Of a stretch of 64,000 bases of DNA, positions 21,514-32,344 are shown one piece after another (within the stretch, counting starts at the first letter, position 1; every line of letters begins with the position of its first letter). Both the position numbers and the translations under genes were made by a program. Under the pieces are notes generated by a model. That model was not told where the DNA came from and searched no databases. It worked only from the letters and a program-made list of their open reading frames with translations. This stretch comes from Dactylis glomerata (taxonomy: Eukaryota; Streptophyta; Magnoliopsida; Poales; Poaceae). The stretch is taken from assembly GCA_007115705.1 (NCBI GenBank), contig QXEO01000531.1, positions 14,094,888 to 14,158,887 on the forward strand, in the 5' to 3' direction.

Positions 21514-21615
21514 TTTATAATGAAAAAGGTCTCCATGTCGCGATAGAAATTCCTTTCGTACGACTCGAGGGTTTAAGCCCCCGAGCGGAGAAGTAGATAT
21601 ACTTGTACAATTTTG

Positions 21616-21679
21616 TCGAGTTTAACCCAAAGAACCCGACCTATGGCCTCATGTTCTGGGTTCAGAAGGTTAAACTCGA
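21616..21679. other. 64-bp inverted repeat next to the Tat pol end
   Basis: The arms TCGAGTTTAACC (21616-21627) and GGTTAAACTCGA (21668-21679) are perfectly complementary. An inner AACCC/GGGTT pair (21633-21637, 21658-21662) could extend the structure. It lies about 45 bp past the last pol codon, in the 3' UTR. Confidence 0.7.
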
Positions 21680-21725
21680 ATTTAATGATACCACTAGATT
21701 GAGTCTATGCGTAAAAATGTCGTAG

Positions 21726-24700
21726 CTACTCCGCATTCCATGGATTACTCTCGTCTTTTCCTGTCTTCTTGTCTTGTAGTCGATATGCTCCTCCTGGAAT
21801 TACTTCTGTGATGATGTAGGGTCCCACCCAAGGGGACTCCAATTTGCCATGGCTGTCTTGCCTGAGTCGCAAAACTAGGTCTCCCACCACGAAGGATCGT
21901 GGACGAACTCGACTACTGTGGTAGTTTCGTAGACTCTGTTGATACCGCGTAGCTCTTTCTAATGCCTTATCCCTTGCTTCATCTAGTGCATCGACATCGT
22001 TCTGCAGTGCTTCTGTCGATGTTGTCTCATCGTATGCCGTCACTCTTGGGGCCTCATGTGTAAATTTGACTGGAAGCACGGCTTCTGTGCCATGGACCAG
22101 GAAAAAAGGAGCTTCTTGAGTTGCTGCGTTAGGCGTAGTTCTTAGCCTCCAAAGAACGGAGGGCAATTCTTCTACCCAAGCGCTCTTGGCTTTCTCGAGA
22201 GGTGCTAAGAGCCTCTTTTTTATCCCACTACATATCAGGCCATTGGCTTTTTCGACTTGCCCGTTTGTTTTCGGGTGCGCCACATATGCGAATTTGAGCT
22301 TGATCCCTAGTCCTTCGCAGTAATTCTTGAATTCCTTTGAAGTGAAATTTGTCCCGTTGTCTGTGATGATGCTATATGGTACACCAAAACAAAATACTAT
22401 TGACTTGATGAAGCTGATTGTTGCTGTAGAATCTTGAGTTGTTACCGGGGCCGCTTCCACCCACTTGGTAAATTTATCGACTGCCACTAGCATGTAAACA
22501 TGCCCTCCTAGCCAGGATTTGTGCAACTTTCCCACCATATCGAGGCCCCATTGTGCAAAAGGCCAAGACAATGGTATTGTTTGTAGCTCCGCTGCTGGTG
22601 CATGCGGTCTAGATGCAAATCTTTGACATGCTTCGCACTTTCGAACTATATCTTTTGCATCTTCGATGGCTGTTAACCAATAGAATCCTGCTCGGAAAGC
22701 TTTTGCCACTATTGCTCTGCTGCTAGCTTGATGGCCGCATACTCCGCCGTGTATATCTTTTAGTATTGTTTGTCCTTCCTGGGGCGTTACACAACGCTGC
22801 AAAACGCCGGTGATACTCTTCTTGTATAATTTCCCCTGCAACACGACAAACGCTTTCGATCTTCGAGTTATCCTCTTGGCTTCCACTGCATCTTCTGGTA
22901 ATTTTTTATTTATCATGTATGCAAGATATGGCTGCATCCATGTTTCTTCTATCATCATGACCTCCTCCGGTTCTGTCGTAGCCCCCGAGCCTGCTGTAGT
23001 AGTCGAACTTTTTGCACTTTTTACTGATATTTCCACTATTTCCTCCCAAAATACTCCGGACGGCACAGGTAAACACTGTGACCCGATATTTGCTAAATTG
23101 TCGGCTTCTTCATTACTGTTCCTGCTTATGTGCGAGACTTCGCATCCATCGAACATTCCTTCTAGATAATCGTACAAATTTTTGTAGGCCATCATGTTGT
23201 CATTGATTGTGTCACATCTGTTCATAACTTGCTGGACAACAAGGTTAGAATCTCCAAATATTTTTAGGCGAGTTGCTCCACATGCTTTAGCCATCTTCAT
23301 TCCGTGCAACAAAGCCTCGTACTCTGCTTCATTATTAGAAGCCTGTGGAAAGCTCATCCTTAAGACGTACTTCAATTTGTCGCCATGAGGTGATATCAAA
23401 ACTACTCCTGCGCCTGCGCCTTGGACTCTTTTAGAACCGTCGAAATACATTGTCCAAACACTGGATAAGTCTGGTGGTCCTGTGTTCTGCAGCTCTAGCC
23501 ACTCTGCCGTAAAATCTGGCAAAACTTGCGACTTGATCGCCTTCCTTTTTTCGTACGTGATGTCCATGGGAGACAACTCGATTCCCCACAAAGAGACACG
23601 TCCTGTTGCTGAAGGATTATTCAATATGTTCGACAATGGCGCCTCGTTGACCACTATAATTGGGTGCACCGCAAAGTACTATCGTAGTTTACGTGCAGTT
23701 GTGAAGACACTGTATGCCAACTTCTGATAGTGCGGGTACCTCTGTTTTGTTGGAGATAACACTTCACTGATGAAATATACCGGTCTCTGGACGCCATGGG
23801 CTTTTCCTTCTTCTCTTCTTTCGACTACTAATACTGTACTCACCACCTGATGAGTTGCGGCGATGTACAATAGCAGTGGTTCTTTTTCTTTTGGTGCGAC
23901 CAGCACTGGTGGCGTGGAAAGCACTTTTTTCAACTGTGCAAACGCTGCGTCTGCTTCTTCTGTCCACTCGAATTTATCGTCTGACTTCTTCATAAGTGCA
24001 TAAAAAGGAAGCGCCTTCTCCCCTAGTCGAGCAACGAAGCGACTTAGTGCCGCGACGCGTCCTGCAAGTTTCTGTACATCGTGTAGTTTCGTGGGTTTCC
24101 CCATTGTTAAGATTGCTTGAATCTTCTCTGGATTTTCCTCTATTTCTCGTGCTGATACCAAGAATCCCAAAAGTTGTCCTGCTGATACGCCAAAGGAACA
24201 CTTTGTCGGGTTAAGTTTAAGCTTGTACCTGCTCAGGTTGTCAAAGGTTTCTGCCAAGTCGCTGATTAAAGATTTCTCTTCTCTTGTCGTGATGACTACA
24301 TCATCAATGTAGACTTAGATATTGTGTCCTATTTGGCTTCCGAGGCAATTTTGCATCATCCGTTGATAAGTTGCCCCTGCATTTTTTAGGCCGAACGGCA
24401 TTACTTGTTAGCAAAACACTCTGTATGGTGTGATGAAGGCCATTTTTTCTTCGTCCTCTTTCTTCAATTTGATCTGATTGTAACCAGAATATGCGTCCAA
24501 AAATGAAAGCCTCGCGCATCCCGCTGTGGAATCGATTATCTGATCGATGCGGGGTAGAGGGAAGGGATCCTTTGGACAATGCTTATTGAGAGATGTGTAG
24601 TCGACACATACTCTTTGTACGTCTGTATTCTTCTTGGGTACTATGACTGGGTTCGATACCCAACTCAAAGTTTTGATTTCTCTGATAAATCCGGCATTTT

Positions 24701-24896
24701 CTAGCCTGTGCAATTCTGACGCTATCGCCTTCCTTTTAGGTTCATCAACTCGCCTCAATGGTTGCTTGACTGGTTTTGCCTTAGGATCTACATTTAGTGC
24801 GTGCTCGACGAGTTCCCTGGGAACCCCTGGCATGTCCAATGGACACCAGGCGAAGATTTCCCAGCGCTCACGGAGGAACTCGACGAGTGCGCCTTC
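21726..24896 (-). pseudogene. Tat pol: RT, RNase H, second RNase H, integrase; four in-frame stops
   Basis: One frame encodes the whole of pol, broken only by stops at about 24897-24899 (after gag-protease), 24408-24410 (just before MPFGLKNAG), near 24316 (just before VYIDD) and near 23677. The RT has the YIDD catalytic motif. The plant-specific second RNase H has MYFDGS, NNEAEYEALLHG, FGDSN and EEADNLA. The integrase has its HHCC finger (HGGVCGH ... CEACQRF), Asp in GLDMVG, Asp in TDNGTNF and Glu in TNGQVEKANG, so its triad is complete. No chromodomain is seen at the end. The stops are single-codon changes without frameshifts, which fits recent decay. Read-through cannot be excluded for the first one at the gag-pol border. 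Confidence 0.93.
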
Positions 24897-27785
24897 CTAT
24901 GCGGGATCCAAGTTCACCGCAATTGATGTCGTCTTGTTTGGATCTGTAGGGTGGACCTGAATTTTCTTCGAGTCCTGCGTTGTGTCGAAGGCCTGATCTG
25001 GCAGGGATCGTCCAACGTCGGGTAGCACATTATGATCTATTTCTCCTTTTAACCTTTCATATTCTGCTGTCATGCCGAAGGTTTGCGCCATCCTGTTGAA
25101 TTCTCTGTCGCATGTGTTGGCTACTTCAAAGCTTCCTTGTACTGTAATTGTTCCTTTGGGCCCTGGAATTTTTAACGTGAGATACGCGTAGTGTGGTACT
25201 GCCATGAATTTTGCAAATGCTGGGCGCCCTAGGATTGCATGATATTGTGACGGCCAGTCCATAACTTCGAACTCCAGCTTCTCTCTTCTGTAGTTTCCGC
25301 TACTGCCAAAGCAGACATCGAGTTCTATTCTTCCCAAAGGGTAGTTTGCGGCTCCTGGTACTATTCTGTGGAAAGAGCAATTTGTTGGCTTCAGACTCAT
25401 CAGCGAGATGCACATTGCCTTTAGGGTTCTAGCATATATTAAGTTTATGCCACTCCCTGCATCCATGAACACTCTTCCGATGTCGTACCCTCCTATTTGC
25501 GCCTTTAAAACCATAGGCGAGTGGCCTGGCCTGGGAACTTTCCTAGGGTGGTCTGCTCTACTGAACTTTACTGGTTGTTCTGACCACCGTAGGTACTCTG
25601 TGGTAGCTGGTGGTGATGATATTGCTAGGTTTACTTGCCTGGATATGCTCTTTCGCTCTTTCTTTGATTTGGGCACCGGTTGAATCATGGCTGATATGTA
25701 CACTTTTGACTCTAGATGCCTTGCTAGCCTTTGCATTTGATATCCTTGACTTCTGTGTCTTTCTCCTTGTCTCCCTTCTTGGCTTGAGCCCATGGCGCTT
25801 TGCAACCTTAGGAATGTTCTGCAATCCTTCATCTGGTGATTTGAGACCCTTTTCCTGTCGAGATACGCGTAGTGGATTCGACAAGGTCCGTATAGCATAT
25901 CCTCGGCCGAAGGACCAGAGTATCTCGATTTTTCTACTCCTTTTGCCTGAAACCTCCTACTTTCATATCCTTCCTCTTCTTCTAGTACGTAACCCACGGC
26001 TACCTGATTTCGCCTTCCTTGGTTATCCCTGCAGCGGTGTCGTCTCCTTTGTCTACTTATTCTGTCGACTTCTGGTGAACGCCCTCTTTTGTTGTTATAC
26101 GCGTCCTCTCCATCAGCGAATTTGTTGGCTTGTTCCATTAGCTCGGCTACTGTCGTAGGTCTTGTTCTTCCTATTTCTTCCACGAGATCTGAGCGACGAA
26201 GTCCGGCCGAAAAGGCGTCTATTGCTCGTTCGTCGGAGACGTCCTCTGCTGAGTTTTTGATTATACTCCAACGTTGTATATAAGAACGTAGTGTTTCGCC
26301 TTTCCTCTGCACACATGCTTTAACTTCCTCCAGTGATGCTGGGCGCTTGTAGGTGGAACGAAAATTTCGTGCGAATTGACTTTCGAGTTCCTCCCAACTT
26401 CCGATGGACTCGTTGGGTAGGGTATTCAACCAGGAGCGTGCTGCGCCGGTGAGGTGTAGCTGCAAACTTTGCATTGCAGTCGCCTTTGTTCCCCCCAATA
26501 TCTGTACTGCCTGCAGATAGTCTGATAACCATAGGGTAGGTTCTTGTGACCCGTCATACTTATGTTGGTCGTGTGGCAGTTTGAATCCTTTGGGTACCCG
26601 CGTTTTGCGAACCCTGCGGGTAAAGCATAACGCACCCATCTCTTTATCGTCGTCTTCATAATTTTCTTCCCTCCAAGCATGACGTGATTTGTTTACTCGG
26701 GTTTGTGCTATTATATTTCTTGCGTCCTCTTTCCTCTTCTGTCGCCTTTTCTCTTCTGATGACTCGTTGTACTCGTTGTCTGCGAAGTTGTATCTAAACT
26801 TCTCCTTTTCCTTGCAGCTTGTCGACTTTGCCTCTGGGCCTTTTTCCCTAATCTTACCTTCTACTATTCTGAGGCTTCGTATAGCGGCTCCGTGCATATC
26901 TTCTCGTGGGTCCCCAGGTTCTGGTCTTGTAGCTAGTAAATACGCTTGTGCTGCTACTAATGCTGCTTCTGGCGTTTTTTGTATGAAGTCATCTTCCTCC
27001 TCTTCTAGTTGTGGGGTAGGGCTCCTTGAGTACCCTTCTTCTCTACCGCATGCTGTCACCCCCCTGTTGTGTTTTGGGTCTCCGTGCCTTTCTCTGCTGT
27101 ATTCTGAATCTTCACTATAGTCTTCCCAGTATTCCTCCCTTGGTATACTGTTATTGTCTTGAAAAACCATGTATCTTTCCTCTCTTAGTTTCTTCCTGTG
27201 TTGGTATAATGCATACTGATATCCCATTAGAACTTCTCTTCTCGATCCTTCGGGTACTTCTGTACCATGATTGATAGCTGATTTGATCATTCTCCATTCA
27301 CCAGCCGAAACGTGGACATTCTCCTTTTCCTTTTTGTTGTGTTCTTTCATTTTGTCGACTTGCTTGTTGACTTTTTTACTTCCTTCGCTGTTGTTTTCTT
27401 CTTCTGCTTCAGTGATAATAACGCATAACTGATGCACTTTGGAAACGCCGCTGCCTCCCCCGGCGGAGTCCTTTGCTTTGTTGTGCACATGGCGCGCTCT
27501 TTCTTCTGAGTCGAGACTTTCCCGAATTTGGTCGCCTTCTGCGATTGGTGCTTTATCGAAACTGACCGGCGAGTTTACCTCGCTGGAAGAGTCTTCTGAT
27601 GATTCCGATGTTTCCTCTGTTTTGGGCTTGTTTGCCGACGGATCTGATTTCGTCGAATCCGAGAGGCGGGATGAACCCGATGGCCCTATAATGATGCTCA
27701 AACTTCCAATGGTTAACTCCATCTCTTGATTTCCGTCGAGTTCTGAACTGCTGTTGACTAAAAGCGAAAAAGCCGTCGAATTCAT
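24897..27785 (-). CDS. Tat gag-protease, intact (962 aa)
   Basis: The ATG at 27785 lies about 20 nt after the primer site. Residues 1-400 are acidic and low in complexity, which is usual for Tat gags. The capsid domain is at about 400-560 (KYDGSQEPTLWLSDYLQAV, LTGAARSWLNTLP). A degenerate Cys/His box (CRIHYAYLDRKRVSNHQMKDC) is at about 635-655. The aspartic protease is at about 765-880, with MDAGSGINLIYA replacing the usual DTGS and ILGRPAF behind it. The stop TAG at 24897-24899 separates it from RT. An intact gag beside a broken pol means this copy might still supply or use coat protein if another element gives pol. Confidence 0.88.
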   Translation of the reverse strand: MNSTAFSLLVNSSSELDGNQEMELTIGSLSIIIGPSGSSRLSDSTKSDPSANKPKTEETSESSEDSSSEVNSPVSFDKAPIAEGDQIRESLDSEERARHVHNKAKDSAGGGSGVSKVHQLCVIITEAEEENNSEGSKKVNKQVDKMKEHNKKEKENVHVSAGEWRMIKSAINHGTEVPEGSRREVLMGYQYALYQHRKKLREERYMVFQDNNSIPREEYWEDYSEDSEYSRERHGDPKHNRGVTACGREEGYSRSPTPQLEEEEDDFIQKTPEAALVAAQAYLLATRPEPGDPREDMHGAAIRSLRIVEGKIREKGPEAKSTSCKEKEKFRYNFADNEYNESSEEKRRQKRKEDARNIIAQTRVNKSRHAWREENYEDDDKEMGALCFTRRVRKTRVPKGFKLPHDQHKYDGSQEPTLWLSDYLQAVQILGGTKATAMQSLQLHLTGAARSWLNTLPNESIGSWEELESQFARNFRSTYKRPASLEEVKACVQRKGETLRSYIQRWSIIKNSAEDVSDERAIDAFSAGLRRSDLVEEIGRTRPTTVAELMEQANKFADGEDAYNNKRGRSPEVDRISRQRRRHRCRDNQGRRNQVAVGYVLEEEEGYESRRFQAKGVEKSRYSGPSAEDMLYGPCRIHYAYLDRKRVSNHQMKDCRTFLRLQSAMGSSQEGRQGERHRSQGYQMQRLARHLESKVYISAMIQPVPKSKKERKSISRQVNLAISSPPATTEYLRWSEQPVKFSRADHPRKVPRPGHSPMVLKAQIGGYDIGRVFMDAGSGINLIYARTLKAMCISLMSLKPTNCSFHRIVPGAANYPLGRIELDVCFGSSGNYRREKLEFEVMDWPSQYHAILGRPAFAKFMAVPHYAYLTLKIPGPKGTITVQGSFEVANTCDREFNRMAQTFGMTAEYERLKGEIDHNVLPDVGRSLPDQAFDTTQDSKKIQVHPTDPNKTTSIAVNLDPA

Positions 27786-27802
27786 GATTCCAATGCCCAG
27801 TT

Positions 27803-27820
27803 CCCCACGGTCGGCGCCAA
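27803..27820 (-). other. Primer binding site of the Tat element
   Basis: On the minus strand TGGCGCCGACCGTGGGG lies two bases after the 5' LTR. It is one base away from the complement of a plant tRNA-Lys 3' end as I remember it. Confidence 0.7.
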
Positions 27821-27821
27821 T

Positions 27822-28156
27822 TGACGAGGGTTAACTCGACGAATGTCCTAGATGAAGGACTTAGGATCGGGGAGATAGGGCGTCAGATGAACTCGAAGGT
27901 AAAGTTAGTCGAGATATGTATGCGTCGAAAGTAAACTTGGGTGTTTAACCTAGCTTGCTTTCAATCTGGGCTACACCGTCCCCTCCTGGCCCCTATATAT
28001 AGATGGCCAGGTCTCGAGGATCGGGTAGGGTCCGATACAGATTACAATATCGACATACGGTAGGAACTCGTATTCGACTTATCATTACAATTGGGCCAAG
28101 CTATACGGGCCTCAGGGATACTCAACTAACGGGCTCTATTAACTATACCCTTGTCA
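27822..28156 (-). repeat. 5' LTR of the Tat element (335 bp)
   Basis: It is the partner of 19326-19660, with four differences. Its right end is followed directly by the target duplication CATAC. Confidence 0.96.
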
Positions 28157-31100
28157 CATACAAAAATCATACATGTCTAATGCGAATATTAATATAAATT
28201 ATTAAGATACAAAGATCACATAGATCAGCGACACCGTGGAGCACGTGGTGGTCCTCGTGGCGGAGGCATCGTCCACATGTACCTGTGGGATGGCGCTCAA
28301 TAGTATTGCATGCTTTTGATCTCCTGCTGGCCGATCTGTGACTGCTGTGTGGGATTAGGTGGAGGAGTAGTAAGCAAGCCCATATAACTACTGAAATCAT
28401 CTCGGTTCATCTCGCTGTCACCACTCATCCGTGTGTAGGCGACGTCTGTCCCTGGGCTGTGGGTTGCAATGCAACATAATTTATTAATAAATTACGGCTA
28501 TGTATTCTTATAACAAATAGAACAACTTTGGATTGCACGTACCTTTTAGCATGCCCATCTGTGGAGTATAACTGAAAATCTGCTGCTCTAAACCTCTGTA
28601 CTGGTGTTGGCTCAAGAAGTCATACTCTGGCGGCTGCACATAGCCTAAACCCCCAGCCTGGTAAGGATCAGGCTGCTGCTACGGCCCAGCTGAACCTCCA
28701 ACCTGGTAAGGATCAGGCTACTGCTGATACTGCCAACCTGAACCTCTAGCCTGATCAGGAAGGGGTGGCCACTGTCTCGATGTTGAACATCGCAAAGCTG
28801 AACGTCTAGGCTGATTAGTAGAAGGTGGCCTCATACTCTCCTGTGGATCAAGATGTGGACGTGGTGCATGCCTGGGAGGGGCTGGAGGCCTAGGAACCTC
28901 TAGATACCATGGTGGACGTGGTGTCCAGATATGCGGATCCATTTATCCACCTCCGCGACGAACATCATTAGTATTACGACAAGTGAGAGTGGAGTAAACA
29001 TTACATAGCTTCTGCTGCATATGCTCCAAAAAGGAGACAACCGGCTGGCGTGGAAGTAGAGTCAACGTAGACTGAGATCGTGCAAAGCTGGCGATCTTAT
29101 TAGCAGCCTCGTAAACCTTGTCAGCCTGCAAAAATTTAGCCAATTTTAGCATGTACGATTAGCTAAAAATACAGCGTAGTAGAACAACATTTAATTGGAC
29201 TATCTAAAAATTTTGTGGATGCTTTGGATGAGAAGTGATAACTTATTGCTTGTACTCTGGAGCCTCCAAAAGATCCCGCCTCATACGTGTCACATAGTGC
29301 AGGTTCGAAATATCCTTTGAGATCTTTTGCCTTAGTGAGAAAAGTGTGGCTACATCTGTTAAACTTGTTAGCATACTAAACGAAGAGGTCAGGGTCAAAC
29401 GGCATATCCGATGACTAAACATTCGTTGGTGCAGATTCCCACTCCTTAATGTATCTTCCAACAAATGATAGCCACTTCTCCACGCTCCTATTAGTACCCT
29501 TCCTTTTCAACCTGTTATTGTGAATTATAACATTACCACCATAATATCCAAGCAACTATGTCAAATTGTGTGAACTTACATGCGGATTTCCGATAGTAAT
29601 GGCTCATCCACTGGCGGTGGAGCTACTGCCTGAAGAAGATCAAATTGCCTCATAACCCTCTGTTGAGATATCTCCTCCTCAATTATATCAAACACTATCT
29701 TGAACTTCGTAAGCTAGTATTCTTAGTCTCTTCTGCACATAATAGAAAGCCCACCGTGGTATTTAGCAGCGATACTAACAGCCGAGTATGGGTCCCAGAT
29801 GACCTGATCACCGGGGTAAAAATTAAATGACTCGGTCATCGACTGGTAGCAACCCCTCACCTGGTCCTGAGCAAAGCCACTCACCTCGGTTGGTACGTCC
29901 TCGAGTGGCGCGGTTAGGGTAGAAAGTGGGACATTTATCATCCTTATGTCCCCATGCATTGCATAGGAATCATTGTCTAGTTGGGCCACCGGCTTCAGAT
30001 TCATCCATGTCATTTTGGATGTGCCTACACTATCGTCTACCTCTGTTCGTGCGCATTAGACTAGGATTCGGGATGTACTTCCTTTCCACCGGATCTACGA
30101 TGTTGAAATTACTGATAGCTCAAAATCCATGCATCTCGCCAGTCCAAGTGTAAACCACAGCCTGCTTCGAGTAGTAGGGGGACACGAACGATATATAGTC
30201 CATCTAAAGCATCCCGCACACAGCCAACACATGTAAGCAAGGTAAGTGCAGCAACTTTAGTTTGTTGCATGTGCACTCACAGGTTGGAAATTGCCCAGTT
30301 CCAATTTTCACTTCGTGCGTCCTCATGATGTTGCCAATGCCAAACTTGTCCATTTGTAAACGCACCTCAAACCTCAGTTCCTGATTTCTGGTGGCAACAA
30401 TAGTGTGTCCTCTACCCTTTTCTATCTTCTTCTCCATGTATTTTGCTATCTTCTCACAATATGATGTGTTCAGGTTTGTCATATTATGCAACTTGGCCTC
30501 CTCGCATCTCTCTTTGAAATATTTCATAGTGTAATAGAAAATTCCCTCCACGATTGTTGTAAGTGGCAGTGCCCTATTTCCTCTAAGCACAAAGTTGTAT
30601 GACTCAGCTAGGTTCATGGTCATACAACCGAACCTAGCTCCATGCTTGTCGTGAAGGAAAGACCACCTCTCTACAGGCTCATGATCTATCCACTGTGCAA
30701 AGTTTTTAATGCGAGACTCGGCCCTCCTCCTAAGAGGGGGGATCAAATCCTGGCAGATCACAAAGTCCAATTGGTTCTTCCTCTGGGGATAATGTTGTTC
30801 CTTGTTGAGATGCTACAATAGCTGCATGAGCTACTACTGCGGCTACACGCGCAGCTTTTCTCTATTTAACATGTTCTCCAGTTAAATCATGCAACTTCTA
30901 TCGGAGAAATGCATACTTTCACTGCTAGTTTTGCTTGCAAAGCTTTTTGAACATGTTCATAAGATTCTTACTCATGAACTGTGAGAAAAATTGGCACCTA
31001 TATGTCTCATGAACCACCAGCTCTGCAAGTCAAGCCATGGCGTTTCTTCATCAGGACCGGCCTCTTTCAGCGTCTTCACCGCCTTGAGTATATCAGCATG

Positions 31101-31286
31101 CCTATCATGAATGATGCACACATTCAGCCGATTCTTCACAATTGCTATCTTTATCTGTCTGAAGAACCACAACCATGCTAGACGTTGAAGTACGACATTC
31201 CATGAAATTAACTGGGGTCCAACCAAATCTCTCCTAAATGTCACATTCGGTGGTGAGGTAGCCATCACCAAAACAATGGTACCACC
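28157..31286 (-). pseudogene. Mutator-like transposase with plant mobile domain, degraded
   Basis: On the minus strand the 5' part (31286-30800) has the transposase core (WLWFFRQIKIAIVKN, IIHDRHADILKAVK). The next part (30770-30204) has GCMTMNLAESYNFVLRG and a SWIM zinc finger (CECTCNKLKLLHLPCLH). Further on, about 30150-29000 encodes fragments of a plant mobile domain (VIWDPYS ... RVMRQFD-type residues), and 28942-28560 a Pro/Gln-rich tail. An intron with good signals lies at 28457-28542 (donor AAAAG/GTACGTG, acceptor CCCACAG), and another acceptor near 29129. Many stops and frameshifts interrupt it. The N-terminus is lost at the junction with the LINE. MULEs fused to mobile domains are known in plants. 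Confidence 0.8.
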
Positions 31287-32340
31287 TTTTTAACGCACAG
31301 TGTTATACAAAGCAGGATAGATTTCTCAGAGGGTGCTATTTTCAAGCCACTTATCCTCCTAGAAACGTATCTGCGATCCATCCTTATTGGAAAACGATCA
31401 GTGGCGAAAGAAATGCTTCTTCAGTGCCATCAGACCAGCCTAGAAGTGAGAATCACTAGATTTCCAAACAACCTAAGATATAGCCTTCGAGCCAACATAT
31501 TTCCTTTGTAGGATTGTTTTCCAAACACCATCTTTGGTAAGCAGTTTAAACAGCCATTTACCTAGATGGGCAGTATTCTTAACTTAAAGGTCATGAATAC
31601 CAAGCCCTCCTTGATCTTTGGATTGACATACCACACTCCATTTGACCAGTCAATGTTTCTTTTCTCGCGGTCCCCTTGTCAAAAGAATCTAGATTGATAG
31701 TAATCTAGTCTTTGTAGTACCGCTTTTGGCAGAAGCAAGAAGAATATTATACGTAGTACCATATTTGCTAGTACTGAAGTAATGAGTATCAATCTTTCTC
31801 CAAGGACAACATTTCCTTTCTAGCTATTTAATTTTTTGTAGTCTTTCCTCAACGTCTTTTCATTCGGCAATTGTGAGTCCCCGATAATAAATTGGTATTC
31901 CCTAGTACCTAATCAAAAACTGGTCATATCCACAGCCGAACAAGTGAGTGTATTGACTAGCCTCATCTTGAGCCTAACAAAACAAAATAACTCACTTTTA
32001 TGGAAATTAATATTTAGCCCCAAAAGTTGTTCGAAGGCCGCTAGAATTAATTTTAGATTTTGTGCCTTTTCAAAATCATTCTTAATAAATATAATTATGT
32101 AATTTGTATACTGAAGTATGGATAATCCACGATCAACTAGATGAGGAATCACACCTTCAATATGGCCATCAGCTTTCGCATGCTCAATCATAACCACTAA
32201 TATATCAACCTCTATATTAAATAGCAAGAGTAATAATGGGTCGCCTTATCTGGAAGTATTTGCTAACGTCATCGCTGACTTTGATGGAAACACTATCTCC
32301 CGGCATGAAATTACGAATAAGAGTGCATCACTCTCTAGAA
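31287..32340 (-). pseudogene. LINE reverse transcriptase fragment
   Basis: On the minus strand, about 32325-31900 encodes the palm of an L1-clade reverse transcriptase (NFMPGDSVSIKVSDD, later LKLILAAFEQLLGL, NFHKSELFCF). The catalytic YADD is degraded to YTNY near 32108. Behind it, 31900-31290 resembles the C-terminal zf-RVT region (GGLGIHDLKVKN, HLGKWLFKL) with stops. The fragment ends without the LINE 3' end or a poly(A) tail, so the join to the Mutator-like sequence near 31287 is not a normal LINE insertion edge. Confidence 0.8.
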
Positions 32341-32344
32341 AAAC

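Larger units (their letters stand above)
19326..28156 (-). mobile_element. Complete Tat-lineage Ty3-gypsy element (8831 bp) with antisense ORF
   Basis: Two 335-bp LTRs (19326-19660 and 27822-28156) differ at four positions by my reading (about 1.2%). They are flanked by the perfect target duplication CATAC (19321-19325, 28157-28161). On the minus strand the order is 5' LTR, primer site, gag-protease (27785-24897), reverse transcriptase, RNase H, second RNase H and integrase (to 21726), then a long 3' region. The second RNase H and an extra antisense ORF are marks of the Tat lineage. The gag frame is intact but pol has four in-frame stops. Confidence 0.95.

Noticed and set aside
26089..26283. 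Plus-strand frames across 24000-27700
   Set aside because: They are shadows of the intact minus-strand gag-protease and the pol of the Tat element.
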